64,000 bases of DNA from Whitmania pigra (Eukaryota; Annelida; Clitellata; Hirudinida; Haemopidae), in assembly GCA_021613335.1 (NCBI GenBank), contig JAJTWR010000263.1:428501-492500 (forward strand). Reading direction: 5' to 3'. A model generated the notes under the pieces. It was not told where the DNA came from and searched no databases. It saw only the letters and a list, made by a program, of their open reading frames with translations. Below are positions 16,001 through 29,131 of this stretch, piece by piece (the stretch's first letter is position 1; the number at the start of each line of letters is the position of its first letter). Position numbers and translations under genes: made by a program.

Positions 16001-17723
16001 AAGCTCACTTGATGATAAAGCAAGGCTTAAGTGACTCCTCATACTTTGCAGTTCGGGGAGGTCTGGGAACGACCGTGTCAGCTGTAAAGAGTTGAATTTT
16101 GCTATTTTAATTTAACATTACTTTTGTAGTATAATATATAATGTATTGTAAAGTAATGTCATGTACTTCATTGTGAAGCTGTTGAAGTTCACTTGGATGT
16201 TTAGAACAACTTGTAAGTGCTCGGCTGGACCATGTTACCTGTAACAAACCGTTCGATCCTAAATTAATTCAGTTTTCATCAGAAAGAAATTCTTATTGAA
16301 ATTCATACATCTAATTCAACTGCATCACTTTTTTCTAATGGATTTACATGCAATTTCTTAATGATTACAGAAACTGGGAAACCTGGAAGTCAAAAAAATC
16401 ATTTATTTAAGACCATTTAACACAAAATTAAATAATGTTTATTTCAACAAAATTTTTCAACAATTTGACTTTTGACAATTGATAAAAGTCAATTATAAAG
16501 TCAGCATGAAAACATCAATGCAAGTTTATTCTACTTTGATTTTCCTCCACAGTGATAAGATTTTCACCAAATGTTTGATTGTGATCAATCTGAAAAAAGC
16601 AAAATGTAGCAATATGCATGACATTGCAGACTGATACCGAAAGCAATGTTTGGTCTAATGCTAATCTTTTTTTTTAAATAAATTAACAAATGTTCTTTAT
16701 TAAACAAATTACCAAGTGTTGCAATCTAAACTAATAAACATTAACAACTGATAAACATCCCAGCCTATAATAATAATAATAAACAATTAGCTTAGGAAAC
16801 ATAGTGAAGGATGTAATAGTATTAATTATAAATTAATAACGATAACAGATGGGTAACTAAGATAATATTAAGATAATAAAAAGATTACAGAGTTACATTT
16901 AGACCTCTTTACAAAGTACTTATCCAATCTTTTGAGTGCCTTAAAGTACCCAAATAGGATGTGAAGGCACTTTTTAGCCATTTGCACGGCACCCCCATCC
17001 GAGGGCACCTGTGGCAATGTAGGCCGAGTTGCAAACAGTTGCATGCAGGCACGCAACCTGTTCATCCAACCTGCAGCCCATGTTTATTTTATAAGCTTTT
17101 TTTTACATAAAGTAAATAAAAAACAAGCATAATTTGTTTAGACACATTCATTGCAAATATTGTGGTAATGAAAGACTAACATCATTTGTGAAAGTGTTTT
17201 TCTTTAAAAGTTCTTTCATTGATTTGCAAATTTCGTACATTCTCAGCCTCTGCGTTATAGTGAAAGCTGGATGGTATGAAGCCATGGTGAAAATGAGCAT
17301 AACATCCTCAATAAATTCGTTATTTAACATCGATCGCTCGGATGTAATGGCGTCTGACACAGCTAACTGGCTTTCGAAAAACGACTTCAAATCGTTTAAA
17401 ATCGAGAACATGGAAATAGCGCACGACGTGTTATCGGAATGCAGAAGAGAGAGATAAACACTTATCGTGTTCAGACTAGCACAAAATTCTTTATCAATCT
17501 TATTAAATGGTTTCGCGATCTCTTTCAGCTGCTTTGAATCATTTGCTACACATTCAGCATCATACAGGAGTTTGTAATTCTTTTGAATAAGGTCTTCAAG
17601 ACATGATCCAATGAATCGTAATTCTTGGGGGACACAAAGCTGAAACATGCCGCACAATATTTCGATTCGATCAACGCTTCTCAGAGTTTTGAATATTGCA
17701 CACATTTCATCTTTATGAACCAT
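13091..17723 (-). CDS. ZCCHC14: ZCCHC14/ZCCHC2-type protein (PX-like core, CCHC zinc knuckle)
   Basis: Thirteen exons with closing phases give 851 aa: 17723-17181, 16589-16535, 16382-16309, 16238-16167, 16081-16009, 15931-15904, 15820-15621, 15409-15289, 15139-15072, 14779-14745, 14665-14590, 14438-13278 and 13140-13091. Exon 1 carries the family N-terminal block (RIEILCGMFQLCVPQELRFI, then GSCLEDLIQKNYKLL). Exons 3-7 form a PX-like fold ending LPKYVLKCRTMQNFL. The large exon is Ser/Pro-rich and ends in a CX2CX4HX4C knuckle (CHNCGSSSHTVDLC). The last 16 codons start QFKLK and contain PESSDS, resembling the vertebrate family tail. Family members bind RNA or take part in RNA tailing, and function here is inferred. 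The 28-nt exon 6 is required for frame. The middle (exons 8-11) is the least certain part: skipped-exon paths through it also keep the frame. Confidence 0.82.
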
Positions 17724-18193
17724 TTCAAAAACTTAGGCATCAAGTAATAAAAATACAATTAATGACAACAGCTAATATATCGCAGCAGAAACACAGAAAG
17801 CGGCCCAAGAAAACATTTTCGAATCGATTATTATTGCAAGTTCTAAGGATTCACTTTAAACTTTTACGCAACTTCCTGTTTGTTACATTTTGATTAAAAA
17901 TTGTACAGACGAAGTATCTAAATTTAAATAATGAAAACTATTCATATAAATTATTTATAAACAAAAGTAGGATAAGTACATCCAGTGTTTAAATAAATAA
18001 TAAAAATAGAGCAATGAGAAATCTCAATTAGGTGACACTTTTTAAATAAATTTCTACCTCAAACTTTAATGTAATTATTGCTATTATTTCAATTATAATT
18101 AATTACACTATTCAACTGGATAACTCCAGTTTTTCTCGAAAGAGTTTTAAAAACAAACATAACCAACTAAGGTTTCGATAGTCCAAAGTGACA

Positions 18194-18199
18194 TTTATT
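18194..18199 (-). other. poly(A) signal for the SPT5 gene
   Basis: AATAAA on the minus strand, about 65 bases past the SPT5 stop codon. Position and strand fit a polyadenylation signal. Confidence 0.55.
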
Positions 18200-18263
18200 T
18201 ATAAATTACAAACATATAAATCTTAGTTAAGTGTTAAGATGAGCAAATCACAAGCTGCAGTCT

Positions 18264-20519
18264 TTATACGTTGCTTCGAAGTCTCGAGAGAGGAACCATC
18301 AAAACTTCTCCATTATTTAGCTTGACTACGCCGTCCTCTGCATCAATGTTTATCAGGACTCCTGTTCTTTCCTTGCCGCCCTCTTTCGTGAACTTGACAC
18401 TTTCGCCTTTCCTAGGATTTGCGTTTGGACTCGAGTGAATTCTGGCGGGCGTATTGCATATTTTTGGATCCCAAGCCGAATCGTATCTAGGAGAAGCTGC
18501 CTGGCTAAAGGGAGTTTGACTTCCGTCGTACATTGGAGTTTGAGGTGGATGCATTGGAGTTTGAGGTGGATACAATGGAGTTTTAACTCTCCCCTCTGAT
18601 GGTTCCTTGCGAGATGGAGCGCTGTGTTTCTTGGTTGACGACAAAGTCATAGCTTTGTCCTCAAACACGGATAAGTACTCAGTAGCAATACTTATAATTT
18701 TGCCATCAGACATGAGCTGAAGTACAGCAAGTTCGTCATTGGCCTTTTTCACATACCCAGTATATGACTTATAATTTCCTCTAGTAACTTTAACGATTTT
18801 GCCGATTAAGTCCATTTTTTGTCTGTTCGCAAACTTTTTGAAACCATTTGATTTGAAATTTCCTGAGACTTTCCCTCTTCCAGCAAAGCCATTTCTTTTT
18901 CCATCCGTATTTTTCCGGAAATCTCGTTTATCATCATGGTTATCCCGGATTTTAGCCTGTCTATCAATGTTTCCATTCTGACCATTGAAATTGGCTTTTG
19001 GTCTATTGTTAAACTTTTTTGACGAATTTTCTGGTGGGATTGTTCGTGCTACGTCTTTGCTCAGTTGAATATCTTTTGAAAAGACTCGAACCTCCGTCAT
19101 ATTTAAATCAGAAATAAAAATGACAACGTCATCGTCATATCTCACCACCATACCTGTGTTTCCCTGGAACATTCCCCTTATCACTTTTACCTGATCTCCA
19201 ACTGCAAAAATTTTCTTCAGTTCCTCCTGCCTGAAATCCATGGTTTGCATCTGTCCTTCTGATTTGGATTGGACGGTGAAAATTATTTCATTCATTTTAA
19301 CTATCTTCCCTTTAAGACCTGCCATAGTATGATTAATGACTTCGACGTTATCTCCAATATTGAACATTGAAGTGTTAGTTGAAGATTCTGCATTCCTCTT
19401 AAATTTTTGCAGCTCGCTCTCAGTCGGCTGAACGCCTTCATGAACAATGGCGCAAATCGGGAAGATTTTGTAAACAAACCCATCTTTGTAACGGTTTCCT
19501 TCAAATACCGTAAATTCTCCGTCAACTTTAACTTTTCCTCCAATATCCTCGATAGTCTTTGATTCAAATGCCTTTTGGGGCGGTTTGTTAAATATTTTCC
19601 TAGAATTGCCAGCCATTTGTTCCGCTTTAGGGAGACCTCTTGTTTTTGTGTAATCGATTCTGGGAAAAAGTTTTACGTGGACCATGTCTTTGCCAGAATC
19701 TATCATGACTATTTCCGCGAGGTCACCCTTGAAAAGTCCTTTCGCAATCCTGACAAATTGCTTGGCTCTTAACCCTACCTTTGCCTTTGTCGTTTTCATG
19801 ACCTGGGGCATTTCATCTTTAGGGACAAATTTAATCTCTTTGTTTCCGTAAGCAAGAGCACTCACTCCTTCAATTAACTGTCTAACATGTCCTTCTTTAT
19901 GCGCTTCCACGAAAATCCACCCCTTAGTACCTTCGGGGAGCAAAATTGATGTCACCTCTAGATTTAGGCCAGAATTCAAACATTTTCTCGTCAAAAGAAG
20001 AACAGTATCCAGTTCTGAACCTAATCTGCACTTGACGAGCCAGAAGAATGTATCGCTTGCCGTGGGAAGGCTAGATGCTTCATAGAGTTCCAAAGGCTCC
20101 TCGTTTTCCTCAGGCTTTGAATATTTGTTCTGCAGGTAATTGTTGAGTTCTGTTTCGTTCACCTGCGGTTCTTCCTTAAGTCGTATCTGATTTTCTATCT
20201 CTCTGGCAGTCGGACCCGTTTCCTCAACTTCCTCAGTAACAAGAAAGTCAGATTCCTCATCATCGTCCATCTCGTCCTCGTCATCATCGCTTTCATCGTC
20301 ATCGGAAACGTCTGCTTCGTCCAAAACGAATTGCGAAAGTTTGAGTTTCTTTTTGGCAGGTTTCGAGTTTTCATTAGAAGAACTTTCATCGCCTGAAATT
20401 TCGGCATCTGAGCTCTCCAATTCGTCATCTTCAGATTTTCTCTTATTGGTGCGTTGCTCAACATCGTCTTCGACTTCCGTTGAAAAAAGCATCTCTGAAT
20501 CTGAATCTGTGCCTGACAT
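18264..20519 (-). CDS. SUPT5H: SPT5-like transcription elongation factor (intronless, short)
   Basis: A single 751-codon open frame. SPT5 with SPT4 forms DSIF, which controls RNA polymerase II pausing and elongation. Visible parts are an acidic N-terminus (residues 1-100, long Asp/Glu runs) and an NGN domain at about 155-245 (FFWLVKCRLGSELDTVLLLT, then GWIFVEAHKEGHVRQLIEGV). A KOW-linker block follows with RIDY and KPPQKAFESK, and FEGNRYKDGFVYK near 340. KOW domains lie near 388-410, 440-462 and 565-585, and a short CTR (TPLYPPQTPMHPPQTPMYD) near 640-690. A last KOW domain closes the protein. Metazoan SPT5 is usually about 1,050-1,100 aa and intron-rich, while this copy has no introns and a much shorter CTR. 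The frame is intact, so it looks functional. It may be an expressed retrocopy or the genome's only SPT5. Confidence 0.93.
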   Translation of the reverse strand: MSGTDSDSEMLFSTEVEDDVEQRTNKRKSEDDELESSDAEISGDESSSNENSKPAKKKLKLSQFVLDEADVSDDDESDDDEDEMDDDEESDFLVTEEVEETGPTAREIENQIRLKEEPQVNETELNNYLQNKYSKPEENEEPLELYEASSLPTASDTFFWLVKCRLGSELDTVLLLTRKCLNSGLNLEVTSILLPEGTKGWIFVEAHKEGHVRQLIEGVSALAYGNKEIKFVPKDEMPQVMKTTKAKVGLRAKQFVRIAKGLFKGDLAEIVMIDSGKDMVHVKLFPRIDYTKTRGLPKAEQMAGNSRKIFNKPPQKAFESKTIEDIGGKVKVDGEFTVFEGNRYKDGFVYKIFPICAIVHEGVQPTESELQKFKRNAESSTNTSMFNIGDNVEVINHTMAGLKGKIVKMNEIIFTVQSKSEGQMQTMDFRQEELKKIFAVGDQVKVIRGMFQGNTGMVVRYDDDVVIFISDLNMTEVRVFSKDIQLSKDVARTIPPENSSKKFNNRPKANFNGQNGNIDRQAKIRDNHDDKRDFRKNTDGKRNGFAGRGKVSGNFKSNGFKKFANRQKMDLIGKIVKVTRGNYKSYTGYVKKANDELAVLQLMSDGKIISIATEYLSVFEDKAMTLSSTKKHSAPSRKEPSEGRVKTPLYPPQTPMHPPQTPMYDGSQTPFSQAASPRYDSAWDPKICNTPARIHSSPNANPRKGESVKFTKEGGKERTGVLINIDAEDGVVKLNNGEVLMVPLSRLRSNV

Positions 20520-22210
<1,691 letters not shown>

Positions 22211-22216
22211 TTTATT
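22211..22216 (-). other. poly(A) signal for eIF4A3
   Basis: AATAAA on the minus strand, 55 bases beyond the stop codon of the intronless eIF4A3 gene. Confidence 0.55.
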
Positions 22217-22270
22217 GGAAAAATGTATCAAAAGAAAAGTTAAGTTAGAACTTGTAGACATGCTACGTGA

Positions 22271-23485
22271 TTACACGAGATCGTCAACTTTCATCGGCAT
22301 TTCATCGATCTGCGTGCTGTAGTACTGCTCAATGTCTCTCAGGATGCCCATGTCATCGTTCTTGACGAAGTTTATCGCAACTCCCTTCCTTCCAAATCTT
22401 CCTGAGCGGCCAATTCTGTGAATGTACAGCTCCCTGTTGTTCGGCAAGTCATAGTTGATAACCAAGGCGACCTGTTGAACGTCAATTCCTCTGGCCCAGA
22501 CGTCCGTTGAAATCAGCACACGGCTTTTTCCACCCCTGAATTCTTCCATAATAGCATTTCTTTCTTTTTGTGGCATGCTGCCGTGCATATGGGAAACCGT
22601 GAAGTTGTTTGACCTCATCTTTTCCGTCAGCCATTCAACTTTTCTTGTGGTGTTGCAAAAGATAACTGCCTGGGTTACGGTTAAGGTGTCGTACAAATCC
22701 GTCAGTGTCTCGAATTTCCATTCTTCTTTTTCGACAGCTACGAAATATTGTTTCAATCCTTCCAGGGTGAGTTCATCACGCTTGACAAGGATTCTGACTG
22801 GATTATGCATGAACTTGCTGGTCATCTCAAGAATGTCGTGTGGAAGTGTGGCAGAAAACAGAACAACCTGAGTACGTTCGGGCAGGAACCTGTAAATATC
22901 GTAAATCTGCTCTTTGAATCCTTGGTTCAACATCTCATCAGCTTCGTCAAGCACCAACAATTTGATCGATCTTGTCCTCAAAGTTTTCATTTTCATCATT
23001 TGAAGTACCCTACCTGGAGTGCCAGAGACGACATGCTGTCCGTAGTCAAGTTTTCTGATGTCCTCCCCGACGTTCGTACCCCCAATGCATGCGTGACACT
23101 GTACGTTCATGTAATCCCCAAGAGCTAGGATGACCTTTTGAATTTGGGTTGCAAGTTCTCTAGTCGGCGAAAGAACGAGCGCCTGGACTTCTCTGAGCTG
23201 CGTGTCAATTCCCTGGAGAATTGAGATTGACAAAGTTGCTGTTTTTCCTGTTCCAGACTGTGCCTGTGCGATGACGTCCCTTCCCCTCACAATCGGCTTG
23301 ATAGCTCTTTGCTGGATTGCCGATGGATTCTCAAAGCCATAAGCGTATATTCCTCTAAGCAAATCCTCATGCAAATGCATCTTTTTGAAATCATCACAAA
23401 CTTCGACATCTTCTGAAGTCTCATATACTACGCGCTTTAAATCTACATCCGAAGATCTGCGTTTTCTATCATTGCCTCGCGACAT
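22271..23485 (-). CDS. EIF4A3: eIF4A3, DEAD-box RNA helicase of the exon junction complex (intronless)
   Basis: A single intact frame of 404 aa; human eIF4A3 is 411. Helicase motifs occur in order: Q motif ([11 protein letters not shown], about 54-64), Walker A AQSGTGKT (about 75-82), [16 protein letters not shown] in [23 protein letters not shown] in [29 protein letters not shown] and [13 protein letters not shown]. The ending [15 protein letters not shown] and the block [20 protein letters not shown] are diagnostic of eIF4A3 rather than eIF4A1/2. The protein clamps RNA upstream of exon junctions with Y14-MAGO and MLN51 and acts in nonsense-mediated decay and mRNA localisation. It lacks introns although its neighbours have many. 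Its start lies about 350 bases from the start of a divergently transcribed paralogue, so the two may share a promoter. Confidence 0.97.
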   Translation of the reverse strand: MSRGNDRKRRSSDVDLKRVVYETSEDVEVCDDFKKMHLHEDLLRGIYAYGFENPSAIQQRAIKPIVRGRDVIAQAQSGTGKTATLSISILQGIDTQLREVQALVLSPTRELATQIQKVILALGDYMNVQCHACIGGTNVGEDIRKLDYGQHVVSGTPGRVLQMMKMKTLRTRSIKLLVLDEADEMLNQGFKEQIYDIYRFLPERTQVVLFSATLPHDILEMTSKFMHNPVRILVKRDELTLEGLKQYFVAVEKEEWKFETLTDLYDTLTVTQAVIFCNTTRKVEWLTEKMRSNNFTVSHMHGSMPQKERNAIMEEFRGGKSRVLISTDVWARGIDVQQVALVINYDLPNNRELYIHRIGRSGRFGRKGVAINFVKNDDMGILRDIEQYYSTQIDEMPMKVDDLV

Positions 23486-23835
23486 TTTCTGCTATTTCTT
23501 GTTGATATATCTATAAGAGCTTAAATGTATCTGTTTGGTGTTGTGGCTGTTGATATTATGCTGATTTGATACAGTCGACTTCGATAAGAAAGAGGTATAA
23601 AAGATTCTAAATCGAATAATTAAAATTTTGAAATTATAAAATTTATTTATTTAAAAAGTCATAAATTTGTGCATTATTTTAATAAATTTTTAAATTGCTT
23701 TTATAAATTTACCTACTATTAATTTTTACTTTTATTTATTTTTTTTTTACATGAATTGTTTTGATTTCATTATCACTCACAGGTCAACAGACTGCCTAGG
23801 GCTTTCTATTCTGGTGGCTTTCGTAATCCATAAAA
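23486..23835. promoter_or_regulatory. candidate bidirectional promoter between two eIF4A3 paralogues
   Basis: The 350-base AT-rich gap separates two divergent start codons and must contain at least part of both promoters and 5' UTRs. I see no clear TATA or initiator motif to assign. The call rests on geometry alone. Confidence 0.5.
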
Positions 23836-25826
23836 ATGCCTAAGCGCAAAAGAGATTTGTCCTCTAATGACAAGCAGGACGAAGTTTCCATCAATAAAAC
23901 TCCTAAACGATCAGATCTGGTTGGAGATCTAAAAAGCACGGACATTGAGTCTTCCAAAGATGTTGTTGCAATCAGTAGTTTTGATTTGATGGGAATAAAG
24001 GATGATTTACTTAGAGGTATTTATGCTTATGGTAAGGAAATTGTCACCTTTTAAAATCTTACTTTGAACCTTTTTCAGCCGTTTTTAGTCATTGTGTTTT
24101 CTATATTAGGCTCTTTATTGATTATATTTTGTCATTTTCAATGCATAATTATTGTTTATATTGCTGTGGCGGCTTACTAACTCATTTAGTAGTTCATTTC
24201 GGTTACCATTAGTTATTCATCCCCAATTCTGTGTGCATATCACTTCTTGTTTATTTAAAAGAAGGTGGTTTAAATTACTAAATCATTTACATTTTGATTG
24301 CCTAGGCTTTATGAAGCCATCAGCAATCCAGCAGCGTGCCATCAAACCAATTTTGACTGGAAGAGACATAATTGCTCAGTTGGTAAACTTAATATTATTT
24401 AGAAATATCAACATTATATTTTATTGAAATTATTTTAGAGCACAGTCAGGCACAGGAAAGACGGCAACTTTTTCAATAGGAATTTTACAGAATATTGACT
24501 TGAAGGTCAGAGCAACTCAGGCCTTGATTTTGTCACCAACAAGAGAACTTGCAACACAAATTCAAAAGGTGCTGACAGCCTTGGGAGACTATATGAATGT
24601 TCAGTGTCATGCGTGCATCGGTGGTAAGAATGTTCTAGATGACATCAAAAAACTTGAAAGTGGACAACATGTGGTTTCTGGAACACCTGGAAGGGTGTAC
24701 GACATGATTTGCAAAGGACATCTCAAAGTCAAAGGAGTCAAGATGTTGGTAATGGACGAAGCAGACGAGATGATGACCAAGGGTTTCAAGGAACAGATCT
24801 ATGGCATCTACAGATTGATTCCTTCTGAGACACAAGTAGTTCTCATATCTGCAACCCTTCGAGAGGAAATCCTGGAAATGACGGAGACTTTCATGACGGA
24901 TCCGATAAAGATCTTGGTCAAACGTGATGAGCTGACGCTGGATGGATTAAAGCAATTCTACGTCGCCATCGAGAAGGAACAATGGAAATTTGAAGCCTTG
25001 TGTGACCTATACAAGAGTTTTGCCATAACTCAAGCAGTCATATTTTGCAACACTAGGAAAAAGGTAATTGATTTTCTGGCAGTATTTCTATCAACGATAT
25101 TTAAAATTCAATTTTTATAACATGGGCAATAATTTTATCTGCATCCATCATCCTTGCCAGGTTGAATGGCTTAGCGAAAAGATGAGGGAAATGAATCTTG
25201 CAATCTCATCCATGCATGGTGACATGCCACAGAAGGATAGAGAGATTGTTATTCAAGAATTCAGGAATGGTGTCAAGTGACTAAATTCAAATATTCATTA
25301 TTTTCACAAAGTTATTTTGTAATTTCAATTAAGTTGTATCTATTGCATCACAGTCGAGTTCTGGTGACAACTGATGTTTGGGCTCGAGGCATTGACGTTC
25401 AACAAGTTTCTGTGGTCATCAATTACGATTTACCAAGCAGTACCGAAATTTATCTCCACAGGTTATTAATTACTTCAATAATGTATTTCAATGTTGTCAA
25501 TTAATATTGTATGTTATTATTTACTTAAATAATGTATTTCAATTCCTGGCTGGATAATAGTTTAATCAACTATTACAATTTCGCTTGTGAACTGCCTTAA
25601 CAATGCATTTCTTACAAGCCTGCATCTAACTCATACATTATGTTGCATTCACATAACAACGTCGCCTTGTCATGGATTTAGAATTGGGAGGTCAGGAAGA
25701 TTCGGAAGGAAAGGCCTGGCAATAAATTTTGCGAAGAAAAGTGACATGGAAACACTGAAGGCAATAGAAAAATATTACACGACAAAAATCAAACCACTGC
25801 CTGCAAACATTGATGGTTATTTGTAA
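23836..25826 (+). CDS. eIF4A3-like DEAD-box helicase paralogue (six exons)
   Basis: Exons 23836-24031, 24306-24378, 24439-25063, 25161-25276, 25354-25461 and 25682-25826 splice in frame to 420 aa. Motifs are complete: [26 protein letters not shown] (split by intron 2, whose donor is the unusual GTTGGT), [42 protein letters not shown] and [13 protein letters not shown]. It shares eIF4A3 signatures such as [12 protein letters not shown] but differs from the neighbouring copy. The N-terminus is Lys-rich and unrelated, [15 protein letters not shown] becomes [15 protein letters not shown], and the C-terminus ends [10 protein letters not shown]. It is likely an RNA helicase that arose by duplication of eIF4A3. 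Whether it still binds Y14-MAGO cannot be told from sequence alone. Confidence 0.93.
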
Positions 25827-26399
25827 CAACAGAATTAACCGATGTTTATTGTGCCTTTTATTAAATATTGTTTTGAGTCCCATTCTCGACGTAATCGCTG
25901 TTTTCCGACGGTTTGCAGCGATCTAATTTCAATTAACTTCAAGTATGGGTAAATAAAGAGTGCACAGGCTTAAAAATCATTACATATTCTGCTCAAGGCC
26001 CACACCTTACAAATTTAGTTTGACCTCGTGTTTTGATATATATGAAAAATTTAAAGTTGTGCAATGAATATGTTAAATAGAAATCATCTATTCAATTTCA
26101 CAAAACTCACTCAATGAATTGCATTTGTGAATATTCTATGTGTAATTACATCTTTAATGAATCACACAGAACATTCTTTGGACCAATTATTTAAAAACAG
26201 GACTGTTGACAAAAAAACAGACACCTTTCAGCATTTGAATAACATAGCCCATGCAAATGCTAAGAACTCTCCAAGAATTGAAAATAGCTAATTACTTAAT
26301 GTTATTGCACCATAAGTTGAGTGGACAAAACCTTTCATAATATAAGTAGATAGGAAATAAATTCACCAGCACCTTTGGAACAGCACCTTTTCAAGAGTC
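25827..26399. other. convergent intergenic/3' UTR region
   Basis: Lies between the eIF4A3 paralogue (+) and FAHD1 (-), which converge here. No gene is seen. Confidence 0.6.
25952..25957 (+). other. poly(A) signal for the eIF4A3 paralogue
   Basis: AATAAA about 125 bases after the stop codon on the coding strand. An ATTAAA variant sits closer, near 25859. Confidence 0.5.
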
Positions 26400-27175
26400 T
26401 TACTCTGATATTACTTCAAAACTCATTTTAACCTGGCCATCATTCAAGAAACATTCAATTTTGTCCCCGGATTTGACAGGACCAACCCCAGGGGGTGTGC
26501 CTGTTAGGATGAGGTCTCCTGGTTCAAGAAGCATCCTCTCACTTATCCATGAAATCAACTTCGGAATAGTAAATATCATGTCTTTAGTGTTTCCCTCTTG
26601 CTTGATAGTTCCATTCACCATCAGTTTGAGTCCAACATTTTGGCAATCTTTGATCTCTTCTTTCGAAAGAAATCTGCTGACAGGGCAAGCCGTGTCAAAT
26701 CCTTTAGCAAGACACCACGATGTTCCTGCCTTTTTTGCTTTGGCCTGTTCAGCTCGATCAGTCATATCAAGGGCAAGAACATAGCCAGCAATGTGGTCTA
26801 GTACTGACTGAGGGGGTATGTTTTTACCAGGCTTTCCAATCACAACTCCTAATTCCACTTCGTGGTGTAGTTCTGTAGCACCTTTAGGAATCTTTAAATA
26901 ATTTTGAAAATATTTGTATATTGACATTTAAAGTACCGTAAACAAACTATCAAACCTTAATAGGCCTTCCTTCATCAATGTAAGAAGACGTAGGTTTCAG
27001 AAATACTAGCGGTTCGCTAGGTACGGGGTTACTCAACTCAATTGCATGTTCACTGCAAAACTAATTCTATTAACATATTTTACAGTCTCGGTAAATTAAG
27101 AACATACCTATAAGTCCTAGCCGCTCCTATGATCTTTCTACCAAAATCCACAAAATTAGAAAATTTGTTGCTCAT
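26400..27175 (-). CDS. FAHD1: FAHD1, acylpyruvase / oxaloacetate decarboxylase
   Basis: Three exons: 27175-27108, 27052-26956 and 26891-26400, with phases closing, give 218 aa; human FAHD1 is about 221-224. It belongs to the fumarylacetoacetate hydrolase fold. Visible landmarks are PSEPLVFLKPTSSY, LHHEVELGVVIGK (with the metal-ligand Glu pair), YVLALDMTDR, FDTACPVSRF, GDLILTGTPPGVGPV and the Lys-rich turn after it. In animals the enzyme is mitochondrial and cleaves acylpyruvates and decarboxylates oxaloacetate with Mg2+. The start has short spacing to FGRKIIGAARTY, as in the family. It converges on the eIF4A3 paralogue. FAHD2 is longer and is excluded by size. Confidence 0.95.
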
Positions 27176-27214
27176 TTTGCACCCCTCGAACAATATCAGA
27201 AGAAAACAAAACCT

Positions 27215-27480
27215 CGCAGAAAATCAAGAACGCGAAGGTCGCAAGGTGATGATTCTGTGGTTTTATGTTATTTCATAATAGATGAAATTGGCCTTTTAAA
27301 TCTTAAAATAAAACTAAATGTTATTGGATCACTCTCAATACTGGAAAAAAACGCCACGACCAAAGGTGTTTTAATGGATTATTTAATTAGTGCATTTATG
27401 TTTGAGATATTTTATTATAAATTACGCTGAATTAATAATGTAAAATTGAAGAGCATCCTACTGTCACTAAATGGCAATTA
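27215..27480 (+). repeat. diverged direct repeat, copy 1
   Basis: Matches 28037-28320 in order: CAAGAACxCxAAGGT, TTTTATGTTATTTC, AATACTGGAAAAAA, GACCAAAGGTGTTT, GAGATATTTTATTATAAAT, GAATTAATAAT and GAAGAGCATC are shared with small indels. Confidence 0.85.
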
Positions 27481-28036
27481 AATTATTTTCCTTGATTTCT
27501 TGCTGAACCAATATGGACTCGTAATGATTCAGAATCAGAGTATTTCGAGGCTACTGACACCTTAAATTCTGTCGCCTATGGTAAACGATAAGACGTGCAA
27601 AAATTGACATGATCCCCTGGCAGTGATCCCACCTCACTCCCCTCTCGGCGTGCCTAGCTGTCGATAGATTACGTAAGTTTAAAATGAATTACGAAACAAA
27701 ATTAAAAATCTGGACAGTATTATTTTAAGAGGAATGTTTGATGATTATTTTGATGTAATTTATTTTGGCGTTGGTTGAGCAACTAAAAAGATTTTTTATC
27801 ATGAAGTTGTCGCATTTTGTTGCTTTTCTGAAAAGTTGTCAAATTATTCAAATTAAAAAAATAAAAATCTGCAAAATTTGCAATTTTAAAACAAATGCTT
27901 GGTGATTATTTTGGTGTAATTTACTTTGACATTGATTGAAAAAGTTAAATTTAAAAAGATTTTTGAACACCTGCTAGCGTCATAACATAGGCTTTGAACA
28001 ATGGGACTTTTCGCCCTTCTGGTCTTATTCAAGTTT

Positions 28037-28320
28037 CACAATCAAGAACACAAAGGTTGCACGGTGATGATTTTGTAGTTTTATGTTATTTCGTAATAAA
28101 TAAAATTGGCTTTGAAAACCTTAAAATTTAAAATGTAATTTGGTTTAGCTTTTCAGCAAAAAACTAAAACTAAATGTTATTTGATCACTGCCAATACTGG
28201 AAAAAAGGCTATGACCAAAGGTGTTTCTTATGTATCTATGCTTGAGATATTTTATTATAAATCACGCCGAATTAATAATACAAGATTGAAGAGCATCTTA
28301 CTATCACTAAAGGAAGAGTT
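28037..28320 (+). repeat. diverged direct repeat, copy 2
   Basis: Second copy of the segment at 27215-27480. A shorter related pair lies between them (about 27720-27800 and 27885-27970, sharing TGATTATTTTG and TGTAATTTA), so the region probably grew by repeated local duplication. Confidence 0.85.
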
Positions 28321-29131
28321 AATTGTCCCATGGTGGCTCCGAGACGAACGTTTCTTGCATGTAAATGTTCTTAATCTGTTAAATTATAAAATATCAACGA
28401 GACTAATCTTAATTTGATTTAAGCTTTTAATTTTTTGAAGGTTTCATATTAGTTTACTTTGTAAGACAAACTGTTTTATGTAACTTCGTCTGCTGTGATT
28501 TGCAGATGTGATTTGCGTCAAACAATGACTTTTAAATTATTGCATTGTAAACAGAAGACTTACCAAATATTTAGATAAAATGATAATAATAGCCTGGAAC
28601 TCTTTAAAAAATTGAGCTGATGCGGTTCGATGTGTTTGTTTATTGGGTTGTACAACGTTTGAGGATATTTGCAGATGGGACCTTTCTGATAATCTTAAAA
28701 GACTTTTACGTGCAAAAATGTTTGATGATAGGCTTTGGTTAGTGATTTGTTTTGCATTTTCACTTATATGATGACAATATTAATTACCGATCTAAGTCTC
28801 CGTAATGATGTACACGCGCCATATTATTTTTGTATGAAGAATACATCATGTTCGGATTATTATCGACATACGATTTTTGGCGCAAAATGATTTGAAAGCC
28901 TTGCAATGCTTACAAGAATTCACATAATTTATAAATCTATGCAAGGTGAAACTGATCATTGCTATCTATTTCATTGTACATAAGCCATCGATTTGAAATA
29001 GGAACATTTTGTAATAAATCCACTTAAATGCGCATTGTTTGATGCAAATGATTTACTAACAATATGTTACTAGATTTAATTTACAACAATGTTTTGCAAC
29101 GGATTTTAATCGACAGAATGAGTAGAAAATT

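Larger units (their letters stand above)
27176..29131. other. AT-rich intergenic region with an internal duplication
   Basis: FAHD1's promoter lies at the left edge. The rest is AT-rich and contains two diverged copies of a segment of about 270-280 bases. An open frame at 28181-28417 falls inside one copy and shows no protein motif. Confidence 0.6.

Noticed and set aside
16868..17065. Frame reading MNRLRACMQLFATRPTLPQV inside the ZCCHC-type gene
   Set aside because: It falls in intron 1 of the reconstructed gene. Including it breaks the phase that otherwise closes over thirteen exons.
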